Assembly (NCBI RefSeq): GCF_900111995.1 | Contig: NZ_FOKF01000043.1 | Span: 1 to 36,394, forward strand | DNA: 36,394 bases | From: Collimonas sp. OK607 | GTDB lineage: Bacteria; Pseudomonadota; Gammaproteobacteria; Burkholderiales; Burkholderiaceae_D | Reading direction: 5' to 3' | Part shown: in pieces, positions 1 to 6,812 of the stretch | Position numbering within the stretch: position 1 is the stretch's first letter | Layout of the letters: every line of letters starts with the position of its first letter | Notes under the pieces: model-generated | Database searches by the model: none | Seen by the model: only the letters and a program-made list of their open reading frames with translations | Told to the model about the DNA's origin: nothing | Translations under genes and position numbers: made by a program

Positions 1-198
1 TAAGAGCATTGCAGGATGATACGAAGGCCTGCCAGTTTCCGATGGAACGACGCCACCAAATCCGAACTTGGCCAGGTCCAGTTCGTCGACGAACACATCG
101 ACGACGCGCACTGGATTCTGTTCGGTGATGTAGTCATCCAAATGCTCGGGGAGCAGCGTTCCTTGCGTGCGATGTTCTCCTTGGATAAAGCGCTTCAT
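1..198 (-). CDS. IS1182-family transposase, N-terminal part (runs off the left edge)
   Basis: Reading the minus strand from the ATG at 198 gives 66 codons without a stop to the window edge. The product begins MKRFIQGEHRTQGTLLPEHL and continues with a D-D-Y-I segment, VDVFVDELDL, and a TGRPSYHPAMLL tail. This is the characteristic opening of IS1182-type DDE transposases (RFI.GEDR.Q..LLPE.LDDYI, then GRP.YHP..LLK). The catalytic residues lie beyond the window, so whether the element is intact cannot be judged. The start is preceded by about 120 bp that look like the terminal non-coding part of the element. No Shine-Dalgarno is obvious. Family assignment is from memory of the conserved N-terminus; the direction and open frame are seen directly. 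Confidence 0.85.
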   Translation of the reverse strand, partial: MKRFIQGEHRTQGTLLPEHLDDYITEQNPVRVVDVFVDELDLAKFGFGGVVPSETGRPSYHPAMLL

Positions 199-325
199 CT
201 AGCTACCCCGCCGTTTGATGACATAGCCAAATAACGTCTTGGGATTAATTGCGTTTACACGGATGGCCGAAAAACGGTGAAAATATGATTCCCAAGGACG
301 GCCGCGTTTTTACACACTCTGGGCT
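1..325 (-). mobile_element. IS1182-type insertion sequence, one terminus (boundary approximate)
   Basis: The transposase start at 198 is followed outward by non-coding DNA. A stretch on the minus strand around 300-325 (CCCAGAGTGTGTAAAAACGC) resembles the terminal sequences of IS1182-type elements. The other end lies outside the window, so the inverted repeat cannot be paired and the exact edge is a guess. The adjoining AraC-like relic at 384-500 fits an insertion-damaged neighbourhood. Confidence 0.45.
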
Positions 326-383
326 CGTTTTGAGCCGGTCGCATCCTTCGCACGACTGCAAGGATACTTTCAAATATGGTGCG

Positions 384-500
384 TTACAGATGTAATTCCC
401 TAACAAGACTTGGCGTGACGCCAAACCGGCGCTCAAATGCCTTAGAGAGCTGTGCGGCCGGTCGAAAGTGCCTGTCAAACTGATAGTGACTCACATACCT
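384..500 (-). pseudogene. C-terminal relic of an AraC-family regulator
   Basis: In the minus-strand frame ending with TAA at 386-384 the translation is RYVSHYQFDRHFRPAAQL, then SKAFERRFGVTPSLVRELHL and stop. The SKAF-RRFG-TPS pattern is the signature of the second helix-turn-helix of AraC/XylS regulators, and the stop falls where such proteins normally end. Nothing upstream supplies the rest of the domain: the fragment begins exactly where the uracil-DNA glycosylase-like gene stops, in a different frame. I read it as a deletion remnant between that gene and the IS1182 element. It might be fortuitous, but the motif match is good. No function is expected. Confidence 0.55.
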
Positions 501-1084
501 TAATCTGGGATAACCAAACTGCGGACCCGCATCCGCAACTCTGGCAGTAATTCCTGTTCAAACCAGGGATTTCGTTTGAGCCACAGATTGTTTCGCGGAC
601 TGGGATGCGGGAGCGGCACGACGTCTGGCCAGTAGCTACGCCAGGCTCGTACCAGTTCGGTCACATTTTCCTGAGCGCCGGGCAAATGATATTGTTGCGC
701 GTACTGTCCGATAATCAGGGTCAACTGAACGTGCTTGAGTCTCGATAAGAGTTTTTCGCGCCATGCTGGCGCGCACTCCGGGCGAGGCGCAAGATCGCCT
801 GACTTGCCCGTGCCAGGATAGCAAAATCCCATCGGAACAATGGCGACAATACGGGGATCGTAAAATAGTTCCTTCGATATGCCCAACCAGTCGCGCAAAC
901 GGTCTCCGCTTGCATCGTCGAACGGGATGCCACTAGCATGTACCTTTCGGCCCGGCGCCTGCCCGACGATCAAGATACGTGAACTGAGTTCTGCCTGGAC
1001 TATGGGCCTGGGGCCAAGCGGTAACTGCGCCGCACACAAAGTACATTGCCGTATGTCTTTTAATAACGATGCGAGAGTTGACAT
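500..1084 (-). CDS. Uracil-DNA glycosylase superfamily protein with Fe-S-type cysteines
   Basis: A 194-residue protein of the UDG fold (pfam03167-like). Motif A reads GQAPG (residues 41-45), followed by HASGIPFDDASGDRLRDWLG, the usual substrate-pocket region. Motif B is HPSPRNNLW (160-168), resembling the HPSP of family 1 and SMUG enzymes rather than the HPA/HPS of family 4. Cysteines at 14, 17, 88 and 104 have the C-x2-C...C...C spacing of 4Fe-4S family-4 UDGs, so an iron-sulfur cluster is plausible. Its expected role is excision of uracil or another damaged base from DNA in the cytoplasm, but substrate specificity cannot be read from the sequence. A second, more typical Fe-S UDG lies at 6809-7696. 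The gene stands alone; its 3' end abuts an AraC relic, and a strong hairpin lies just upstream of its start. Confidence 0.85.
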   Translation of the reverse strand: MSTLASLLKDIRQCTLCAAQLPLGPRPIVQAELSSRILIVGQAPGRKVHASGIPFDDASGDRLRDWLGISKELFYDPRIVAIVPMGFCYPGTGKSGDLAPRPECAPAWREKLLSRLKHVQLTLIIGQYAQQYHLPGAQENVTELVRAWRSYWPDVVPLPHPSPRNNLWLKRNPWFEQELLPELRMRVRSLVIPD

Positions 1085-1103
1085 GCTCTACCTGCAAGGC
1101 TTT

Positions 1104-1151
1104 GGCAAACCAGCCGTTCGTTGATAAATTTTCGTCAACGGCTGGTTTGCC
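1104..1151. repeat. Long perfect inverted repeat upstream of the UDG-like gene
   Basis: GGCAAACCAGCCGTT (1104-1118) is the exact reverse complement of AACGGCTGGTTTGCC (1137-1151), with an 18-nt A/T-rich loop. The right arm runs on into CCACCC, reminiscent of the TGGGCA/TGCCCA repeats elsewhere in the window. It lies 20 bp before the start at 1084, so it could be a 5'-leader hairpin, an upstream terminator or an extragenic palindrome. No T-tract follows on either strand. Confidence 0.75.
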
Positions 1152-1615
1152 CACCCAAGCCGCCGCTGATTCCAATGTGGACAGAATAACCTGTTTTGCG
1201 TAAAACCGGCTTCCATCTCATCGAAACCCACTGACCCCAACCGGTCCGAGACGACCGATTGCGGACATAGAATAATAGCAAGCTATCATCCGTGTCATTT
1301 GTTGTCGACTATAGAAAAACACTATTATCGTTGCTCAGTACTCAGGTAATGTGTCCCATTTATTGCATGGCGACGGCTAAAAAGCTGCTGCAGCTTCTTC
1401 TAGTTTAGTTGTTGCCGGCGATTCGGCTTAGTCGCCATAGAACGCCGAGGATCCCGGCGGAGGTGATCTGAGGGCTATCAAGGAAGGCGGGGCAGGATTT
1501 TTTGCGGCACTATTTTCAAAGAGTTCAATCGAAGAAGTCTATGGCTGGGTAACTCAGCCCAAATGTCGATGGCGCGTGGCGCCTCTTTTACCTGTCCCAA
1601 TTCAGGAGAGCCGAT
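1152..1615. other. 464-bp gap with no convincing gene
   Basis: Between the hairpin and the VOC gene I see no coding sequence with a start, ribosome-binding site and recognisable product. A small palindrome, AAGCTGC-T-GCAGCTT, sits at 1382-1396. From about 1447 a frame stays open into the next gene (DPGGGDLRAIKEGGAGFF...), but it lacks an obvious start codon and matches nothing I know, so I do not call it. The sequence is more AT-rich around 1270-1370 than its surroundings. Confidence 0.5.
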
Positions 1616-2095
1616 ATGGTCAGCAAAAACACGATTTGTCTCTGGTTCGACGGCACCGCGTTGGACGCCGCGAAGTTCTACTCCGAGACGTTCCCGGATA
1701 GCGCGGTGGGGGCAGTCTATCGCGCGCCTGGCGACTATCCTGCTGGTAAGGAAGGCGATGTCCTGACGGTCGAATTCACAGTGATGGGTATTCCTTGTCT
1801 TGGCCTTAACGGCGGGCCGGCGTTCAAGCCCACCGAGGCTTTCTCGTTCCAGGTGGCGACCGACGACCAGGCCGAAACGGATCGCTTGTGGAACGCGATT
1901 GTCGGAAACGGTGGCCAGGAAAGCGCATGTGGCTGGTGCAAGGACAAATGGGGATTGTCGTGGCAGATTACGCCACGCGCCCTGACGGCCGCAATCGCCG
2001 ACCCTGATCGTGCTGCGGCCAAGCGCGCGTTCGACGCCATGATGACGATGAGTAAAATCGACATCGCTGCGATTGAAGCAGCCCGGCGCGGTTGA
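1616..2095 (+). CDS. VOC-superfamily PhnB-like protein
   Basis: A 159-residue protein beginning MVSKNTICLWFDGTALDAA, with AKFYSETFPDS (residues 19-29), VEFTVMGIPCLGLNGGP, FSFQVATDDQAETDRLWNAI and CGWCKDKWGLSWQITP. These are the hallmarks of PhnB-like vicinal-oxygen-chelate proteins, often mis-titled 3-demethylubiquinone-9 methyltransferase. Two beta-alpha-beta-beta-beta units are expected, with dimerisation forming the active site. The metal ligands and substrate are unknown; no methyltransferase motif is present. The start is supported by CAGGAGAG seven bases upstream of the ATG. It is monocistronic, converging on tesA 40 bp downstream. Family assignment is firm; function is open. Confidence 0.9.
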   Translation: MVSKNTICLWFDGTALDAAKFYSETFPDSAVGAVYRAPGDYPAGKEGDVLTVEFTVMGIPCLGLNGGPAFKPTEAFSFQVATDDQAETDRLWNAIVGNGGQESACGWCKDKWGLSWQITPRALTAAIADPDRAAAKRAFDAMMTMSKIDIAAIEAARRG

Positions 2096-2135
2096 GATCC
2101 TCGATAGCTGTTTTGCGAAAAATTACTCTTCAGCG

Positions 2136-2828
2136 TTATTTGGCGAGCAGCGGTTTTAATCCCGACCAGACGTTATTCAACATGACCGGATGCGCCTGGG
2201 CAACAGGGTGAATGCGATCTGCCTGAAACAACTCCGGTTTGTCGGCGACGCCGTCCAGCAGGAACGGCACTAGCGGCACCTTGGTTTGTTTTGCCACGGT
2301 CGCATACAGTGAAAAGAATTTCTCGGTGTAGTCTCGGCCGTAATTCGGTGGAATCCGCATCCCCACCAGCAGGACTTTTGCCTTGGCCTGTTGCGCGGCG
2401 CTGATCATTGCCCGCAGGTTGCTTTCGGTTGCGTTCAGTTGCAAGCCGCGCAAGGCGTCATTGGCGCCCAGTTCGATGATGACGATATCCGGCCGCTGCT
2501 GCAGGAGTGCCGGCAAACGCGTCTTGCCGCCGTTGCTGGTTTCGCCGCTGATGCTGGCATTGGTGATGGTGGTGTCGAATTTTTCCGCCTTCAGGCGCTG
2601 CTGCAACAAGGCAACCCAGCCGCTGCCGCGCGCCAGTCCGTACTCTGCCGAAAGACTATCGCCTAACACGAGTATCGATTTTGATGCAGAATAGGCATTG
2701 TTCGCCCATACTAGACCGGTCAGGCCAAACAACAAGGTCGCCAGCCGCAAGCTGCGAATGACTTTGCTGCACAAGCCTCCGATCAAATTCTGAAAACCTG
2801 TCCCCATTCCGGAGTCGATAATCTGCAT
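2136..2828 (-). CDS. tesA: Arylesterase / acyl-CoA thioesterase I, GDSL (SGNH) hydrolase
   Basis: A 230-residue SGNH hydrolase. A hydrophobic segment (about residues 26-46, LATLLFGLTGLVWANNAYSA) looks like a signal peptide with cleavage near residue 48, so the enzyme should be periplasmic like E. coli TesA. Block I is GDSLSAEYG (56-64, nucleophile Ser58), block III is GAND, and block V DRIHP carries the catalytic Asp and His. It hydrolyses acyl-thioesters and short esters. The ATG at 2828 has an AGAGGA Shine-Dalgarno seven bases upstream, so I keep it despite the long N-region; an internal Met at 2807 is the alternative. The start codon overlaps that of the divergent ABC ATPase, the same divergent pairing as tesA/ybbA in E. 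coli. Confidence 0.92.
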   Translation of the reverse strand: MQIIDSGMGTGFQNLIGGLCSKVIRSLRLATLLFGLTGLVWANNAYSASKSILVLGDSLSAEYGLARGSGWVALLQQRLKAEKFDTTITNASISGETSNGGKTRLPALLQQRPDIVIIELGANDALRGLQLNATESNLRAMISAAQQAKAKVLLVGMRIPPNYGRDYTEKFFSLYATVAKQTKVPLVPFLLDGVADKPELFQADRIHPVAQAHPVMLNNVWSGLKPLLAK

Positions 2829-3576
2829 GCATCAATCCTCTTCTGTTAGTTCTGCAACGGTAAATTCCACAGCCCCCGCCATCGACGTGCAACGTTTGAC
2901 TAAACGCGTTGCCGACGCCAGTGGCGAACTGCTGATCCTCGATGATATCAACTTTAACGTCCAGGGCGGCACCACGTTGGCAATTGTAGGCGCCTCGGGT
3001 TCGGGCAAGTCGACCTTGCTGGGCTTGCTGGCGGGGCTGGATACGCCTTCCTCCGGCACGGTGCATATTGACGGCAGCGATATTTTTGCTCTGGATGAAG
3101 ACGGGCGGGCAGGTTTGCGTAAAGACAAGCTCGGCTTCGTATTCCAGTCCTTCCAGCTGCTGAGCCATTTGAGCGCGTTGGAAAACGTCATGTTGCCGCT
3201 CGAACTGCGAGGCGATAAGGACGCCAGGGAAAAAGCGCAAGCCAAACTGGAACGGGTTGGCCTGGGGACACGCTTGCAACATTATCCGAAGTATTTATCC
3301 GGCGGCGAACAACAGCGGGTCGCATTGGCCCGCGCGTTCGTGACCGAGCCGCCGTTATTGTTTGCCGACGAGCCTACCGGCAGCCTCGATGCGGCTACTG
3401 GCGATGCGGTGATTCAGCTGATGTTCGACTTGAACCAGGAACGAGGTTCAACCTTGGTTCTGGTGACGCACGACACTTCGATTGCCATGCAATGCCGCCA
3501 GACCATCACGATTGCTGCCGGCCGCCTGCTGCGGCCAGGCGATACCAGTGCTGCGGATGCACAGATATTTCAGTAA
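2827..3576 (+). CDS. ybbA: ABC transporter ATP-binding protein, YbbA/LolD type
   Basis: A 249-residue ATPase with Walker [10 protein letters not shown] (55-63), Q-loop FQSFQ (about 106-110), signature [14 protein letters not shown] (157-170), Walker [13 protein letters not shown] (177-188) and switch His in LVTHD. The subfamily is the MacB/LolD/YbbA group, which drives extrusion-type transporters with FtsX-like permeases. In E. coli, ybbA is divergent from tesA and followed by the permease gene ybbP. Here the divergent pairing is kept but no permease follows; the next gene is a small unrelated membrane protein. Upstream GGAG lies 12 bases from the ATG, a weak spacing, so translation initiation may be inefficient or the start imperfectly chosen. 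The symbol rests on context as well as family. Confidence 0.85.
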   Translation: MHQSSSVSSATVNSTAPAIDVQRLTKRVADASGELLILDDINFNVQGGTTLAIVGASGSGKSTLLGLLAGLDTPSSGTVHIDGSDIFALDEDGRAGLRKDKLGFVFQSFQLLSHLSALENVMLPLELRGDKDAREKAQAKLERVGLGTRLQHYPKYLSGGEQQRVALARAFVTEPPLLFADEPTGSLDAATGDAVIQLMFDLNQERGSTLVLVTHDTSIAMQCRQTITIAAGRLLRPGDTSAADAQIFQ

Positions 3577-3634
3577 GCCTGACAAGGGTTTCAACTAAGT
3601 TTGAAGTGTCAGAGAATAAATTGGAGGGAAGTAC

Positions 3635-3973
3635 ATGTCGGCTTGGCTTTCGGTAACAAAGGCGGTGCTTCCGTATGTGAGCGATATTATTTCCGTCGCG
3701 GTGCCGGTGTTTACCCGCCGCAAAGGAAATACGGAAGAGAGCCAGATTCAGATTTTGCAACAACAGGTGAGCGAGCTGCAGGTTGCGTCGCTGCAGAATG
3801 TCGGCGACATCAAGGCGCTCGCCGAACAGTTGAAAACCGCGCTGCCATTGCTGGAGCAGGAAACCCAGCGGGTCGATGCCAAACTGCAGCGCGCCAATCT
3901 CCTGTGCGGGCTTGCGCTCGGCGTCGGCGTGCTGGCCCTGGTGGTTGCGTTGATAGCTTTGTTGAGCAAGTGA
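3635..3973 (+). CDS. Small coiled-coil membrane protein of unknown function
   Basis: A 112-residue protein with a strong GGAGGGAA ribosome-binding site five bases before the ATG. The N-terminus (1-27) is moderately hydrophobic and ends in the basic stretch TRRKGN. Residues 35-83 form a likely coiled coil rich in Gln, Leu and Glu (QIQILQQQVSELQV...). A clear transmembrane helix occupies about 88-110 (NLLCGLALGVGVLALVVALI), leaving only a LLSK tail. The likely topology is one C-terminal anchor with the coiled coil in the cytoplasm. I do not recognise a named family. It lies 58 bp after ybbA in the same direction and may be co-transcribed, but it is not a YbbP-like permease. Confidence 0.75.
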   Translation: MSAWLSVTKAVLPYVSDIISVAVPVFTRRKGNTEESQIQILQQQVSELQVASLQNVGDIKALAEQLKTALPLLEQETQRVDAKLQRANLLCGLALGVGVLALVVALIALLSK

Positions 3974-3997
3974 AGCGTATAAGATAGGACGAAGAAT

Positions 3998-4912
3998 ATG
4001 GATCGCTTGCAGTCAATGCGGGTTTTTGCGAAGGTGGTCGAGCAGGGCAGTTTTGTCGCTGCGGCCCAGGTGCTGGATATGTCGAATGCGGTGGTGACGC
4101 GTCTGGTCGCCGATCTGGAAAACCACCTCGGGATCCGCTTGCTGCACCGGTCGACGCGCCGCATGGCCTTGACCGAGCCGGGCCAGGCCTACCTGGAGCG
4201 GGTGCGGCAGATCCTGGACGAAATCGACGAGGCGGAAGCCGCGGCCTCGGTGCTGTCGACTAATCCGGCGGGTACGCTGCACATCTATTCGCAGATCGGC
4301 TTTGGCCAGACCCAACTGGCGCGCTTGCTGCCTCTTTATTCCAGGCAGTATCCCGATGTCCAGCTGGATGTGACGCTGTCTGATCGCACCGTCGATCTGA
4401 TCGAAGAAGGCTTTGACGTCGGTATTTTTTCGGTCAACCAGAAATTCGACGCCAGCATGGTGGCACGTCAACTGGGCATTGCGGAAGTATTGTTATGCGC
4501 CTCGCCGGGCTACATTGCGGAACATGGCGTGCCTCAGGTACCGGAGGACCTGGCGCAGCATTCCTGCCTCAATTTCTCCCTGGAGCATCTGCGCCATCAC
4601 TGGACTTTCCAGTCGCCGCAGGGTACTTCGGTTGTACCTATCACCAGCAAAGTGATGTCGAACAATACCGACCTGCTGCGGCACTGCCTGTTGGCGGGGA
4701 TGGGAATCGCCATGCGCAGTTCCTATACGCTGGGCGACGATATGGTGGCAGGGCGTGTGGTGCGGGTGCTGCCGGACTACCAGATCAACAAGGTGGCGGT
4801 GCACCTGGTGTATCCGAGTCGACGATTGTTGTCGGCCAAGGTGCGTAGTTTTGTCGACTTCATGATGGCGCAATTTCCGCATCCGGATTGCGATCCCTGG
4901 CTGGCGTCCTAA
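3998..4912 (+). CDS. LysR-family transcriptional regulator
   Basis: 304 residues, the normal LTTR length. The N-terminal winged helix-turn-helix (MDRLQSMRVFAKVVEQGSFVAA...) spans about 1-60, with RLLHRSTRRMALTEPGQAYLE forming the wing and linker start. The effector-binding domain follows, with LSDRTVDLIEEGFDVGIF, a signature of the CrgA-like LTTR subgroup. It is 24 bp downstream of the small membrane-protein gene, in the same orientation. LTTRs usually control a divergent neighbour; there is none here, so its target cannot be inferred. The effector is unknown. The gene is followed directly by a 26-bp perfect palindrome. Confidence 0.92.
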   Translation: MDRLQSMRVFAKVVEQGSFVAAAQVLDMSNAVVTRLVADLENHLGIRLLHRSTRRMALTEPGQAYLERVRQILDEIDEAEAAASVLSTNPAGTLHIYSQIGFGQTQLARLLPLYSRQYPDVQLDVTLSDRTVDLIEEGFDVGIFSVNQKFDASMVARQLGIAEVLLCASPGYIAEHGVPQVPEDLAQHSCLNFSLEHLRHHWTFQSPQGTSVVPITSKVMSNNTDLLRHCLLAGMGIAMRSSYTLGDDMVAGRVVRVLPDYQINKVAVHLVYPSRRLLSAKVRSFVDFMMAQFPHPDCDPWLAS

Positions 4913-4915
4913 AAG

Positions 4916-4941
4916 CAGCATGGGCACATGTGCCCATGCTG
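4916..4941. repeat. 26-bp perfect palindrome, relic of the GTGGGCA repeat family
   Basis: The sequence from 4916 to 4941 equals its own reverse complement (core ATGGGCACATGTGCCCAT). The 19 bases that follow (GAACTCACACCACGTACAT) match 17 of 19 with those after the left arm of the repeat at 14744, so this appears to be a diverged member of that family. It sits between the stops of convergent lysR and thioredoxin genes and could act as a terminator hairpin, though it has no T-tract. Confidence 0.8.
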
Positions 4942-5006
4942 AACTCACACCACGTACATACCGTGCCAGTGCTGCGCGAACTCGTACCCTGGTTGTCCAG
5001 AGCTCA

Positions 5007-5429
5007 CTAGACGCCGGTCAGCCGCCGCAATAAATTGCCTTCCTGCTGCCAGTGCCGGCGCTCCGGGGTGCTCTGAGATTCGGCCTGCAGCTCCGCCGCG
5101 CTTTTTTCCATTTGCGCCAGCAGGATTCTTTCGGCCAGGCGCAAATCCATTTCTACCGGCGCCAGGAAAGCTACGACGTCACCGCGCTGTATCAGCAGGG
5201 TCGGAAAGTTGTCGACGTCAAGGTCTCCGATGAGGTCGGCCTGGTCCTCTATGTCTATCCAGGCGAATTGCGCTTGCGGATGGCGTTGGGCCAGCGCCGT
5301 GAAGTTCGCGAAATACTCCCGGCAGCTGCCACACCAGGCCGCGCACAGACAAGCAACTACCCAGCCATCGTTGGATAGGGTAGCGGCCAGTTCTTGGTGG
5401 TTGTCGTTGTTGAGGGTCAGGATCAGCAT
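5007..5429 (-). CDS. Thioredoxin-like protein with a CGSC active site
   Basis: From the Met at 5429 the product is 140 residues, close to thioredoxin length plus a C-terminal helix. The redox motif is WCGSC (Cys33 and Cys36), with FAWIDIEDQADLIGDLDV and the cis-proline in NFPTLLI (Pro76). CGSC rather than CGPC suggests an altered redox potential. The C-terminal tail after residue 110 is charged and Gln-rich. A longer open frame reaches 5576, but its extra 49 residues are unlike any thioredoxin and lie in the probable promoter region shared with tsaB, so the shorter start is preferred. No signal peptide is seen, so the protein is probably cytoplasmic. Partner proteins cannot be inferred. Confidence 0.85.
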   Translation of the reverse strand: MLILTLNNDNHQELAATLSNDGWVVACLCAAWCGSCREYFANFTALAQRHPQAQFAWIDIEDQADLIGDLDVDNFPTLLIQRGDVVAFLAPVEMDLRLAERILLAQMEKSAAELQAESQSTPERRHWQQEGNLLRRLTGV

Positions 5430-5612
5430 TGGCGATATTTTACAGCGAGAGCGTAAAATTCTGCTTGAATACCCGTGGTTTGAGGGATCTTGGGGCGTTT
5501 GTGCCACGTCGATGCTACTCCGTGCTGCGTTTGTGGTGCGTTTGTGAAGATTAAGCGCTGATTTGGCCTCTGCCAATCAGGCAGAGTGCAGCCGAAGCAG
5601 CGTCCGGCGCGG

Positions 5613-5618
5613 TAAAAT
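5613..5618 (+). promoter_or_regulatory. Probable -10 box of the tsaB operon
   Basis: TAAAAT (in GGTAAAATACGG) lies so close to the tsaB ATG at 5626 that initiation seven bases downstream would begin the mRNA at or next to the start codon. No convincing -35 is seen 17 bp upstream. No Shine-Dalgarno precedes the ATG, consistent with a leaderless message. Confidence 0.5.
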
Positions 5619-5625
5619 ACGGCCT

Positions 5626-6330
5626 ATGCAGACCATTCTTGCCATCGAAACATCTACCGAACTGGCTTCCGCCGCCTTATTGCGCGACGGCCAGGTGATC
5701 ACTCGCGAATCGGCGGGCGTCCAAACCCATTCTCTTGCCATTCTCCCAATGGTGCAAAGCTTGCTAGCCGAGGCTGGCATCAGCCTGGAGCAATGCGATG
5801 CGCTGGCTTTCGGCGTTGGTCCAGGCTCCTTCACCGGCGTGCGCACTGCCTGCGGCATCGTGCAAGGGCTGGCATTCGGTGCCGATTTGCCGGTGTTGCC
5901 AGTAGTGACGCTGGCTGCAATGGCGCAAGCTTGCCGCGACCTCAACGGCGCCAGCGAGGTGCTGGCGATACTGGACGCGCGTATGGGCGAGGTCTATTGG
6001 GCGCAATACCGGTTTGCCGATAATCTCTGGCAGGTGATCGTCGAGCCGACTTTATCAGCGCCGGCGCAGGTGTCGCCCCTCGCCACAGAAAATGGCGTGC
6101 TGCAAGCTTGCGGCAATGGCCTGACGGCATATGCAGAAGCATTTGCGCCGACGCCATTCGCTGCCGGCGGCTTGCCGGCCCTGATGCCGAACGCACGCCA
6201 GATCGCTCAGCTGGGCAGCGTTGCGCTGGCTCACGGGCTGGGTTTAAGCGCGGTCGAAGCGCAACCTCTGTATTTACGTAACAAGGTAGCCCTTACCACT
6301 GCCGAACGCGCCGCCAAGGTGAGTCCATGA
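5626..6330 (+). CDS. tsaB: tRNA threonylcarbamoyladenosine biosynthesis protein TsaB
   Basis: 234 residues of the ASKHA fold. The N-terminal strand LAIETSTELASAALL and the loop GVGPGSFTGVRTACGIVQGLAF (64-84) are diagnostic of TsaB (YeaZ). With TsaD and TsaE it forms the complex that installs the threonylcarbamoyl group on A37 of ANN-decoding tRNAs; TsaB is the scaffold and lacks catalysis itself. A longer in-frame start at 5563 adds 21 residues that do not fit the family and overlap the putative promoter, so Met at 5626 is used. It is first in a run of four overlapping genes: its stop overlaps the rimI start by four bases (ATGA), implying translational coupling. Confidence 0.95.
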   Translation: MQTILAIETSTELASAALLRDGQVITRESAGVQTHSLAILPMVQSLLAEAGISLEQCDALAFGVGPGSFTGVRTACGIVQGLAFGADLPVLPVVTLAAMAQACRDLNGASEVLAILDARMGEVYWAQYRFADNLWQVIVEPTLSAPAQVSPLATENGVLQACGNGLTAYAEAFAPTPFAAGGLPALMPNARQIAQLGSVALAHGLGLSAVEAQPLYLRNKVALTTAERAAKVSP

Positions 6331-6812
6331 GCGCGAATGTACAGTCAACGCCCGATTTGTTGCGGCCGCTGTCATTTGCCGCCATGCGTATCGAAGACCT
6401 GGATGAAGTTGTGGCGATCGAAAAGAGTGTGTATTCCCATCCCTGGACCCGCGGCAATTTTATCGATTCGATCCAGAGCGGATATCAGTGCTGGGTATTG
6501 CGAGATGCCGGCCAGACTCTGTTAGGTTATTTTTTCGTGATGCAGGCGCTGGATGAGGCGCATCTGCTGAATATCAGCGTGCATGGCGACATGCATGGAC
6601 GCGGCATCGGCAAGATGCTGTTGGATAAAGTCTGCCTCCTGGCGCATCAGCAAAAGATGCAATCGATATTGCTGGAAGTGCGGCCCTCGAATACGCGTGC
6701 GATTGTTATCTATCAGCGCTATGGTTTTGTCGAGATCGGGCGGCGCCGCGACTATTATCCGGCGGCCGGCGACAAGCGCGAAGAAGCCATTGTGATGAGG
6801 TTGGCCTTATGA
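6327..6812 (+). CDS. rimI: Ribosomal protein S18-alanine N-acetyltransferase RimI
   Basis: 161-residue GNAT acetyltransferase. The acetyl-CoA pyrophosphate loop is GRGIGK (91-96), preceded by LLNISVHGDMH. LLEVRPSNTRAIVIYQRYGF (116-134) contains the RimI-typical LEVR-SN and the IYQ-YGF of motif B, followed by RRRDYYPA. RimI acetylates the N-terminal alanine of ribosomal protein bS18. The first 18 residues are a short extension relative to E. coli RimI (148 aa). It overlaps tsaB and the downstream UDG gene by four bases each; tsaB-rimI pairing is widespread. The identification is firm. Confidence 0.94.
   Translation: MSANVQSTPDLLRPLSFAAMRIEDLDEVVAIEKSVYSHPWTRGNFIDSIQSGYQCWVLRDAGQTLLGYFFVMQALDEAHLLNISVHGDMHGRGIGKMLLDKVCLLAHQQKMQSILLEVRPSNTRAIVIYQRYGFVEIGRRRDYYPAAGDKREEAIVMRLAL

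Noticed and set aside
16-234. 72-residue plus-strand open frame at the left edge
   Set aside because: Antisense shadow of the IS1182 transposase N-terminus.
245-478. 77-residue open frame on the minus strand near the left edge
   Set aside because: It reads the AraC-like relic and the IS end in another frame; its product resembles nothing, while the alternate frame gives a recognisable motif.
1447-1640. Open frame reading DPGGGDLRAIKEGGAGFF... leading into the VOC gene
   Set aside because: No start codon with a ribosome-binding site, stopped upstream by TAG, and no known match; kept only as a remark.
5430-5576. 49-residue N-terminal extension of the thioredoxin-like protein
   Set aside because: Not thioredoxin-like, no signal peptide, and it occupies the probable promoter region.
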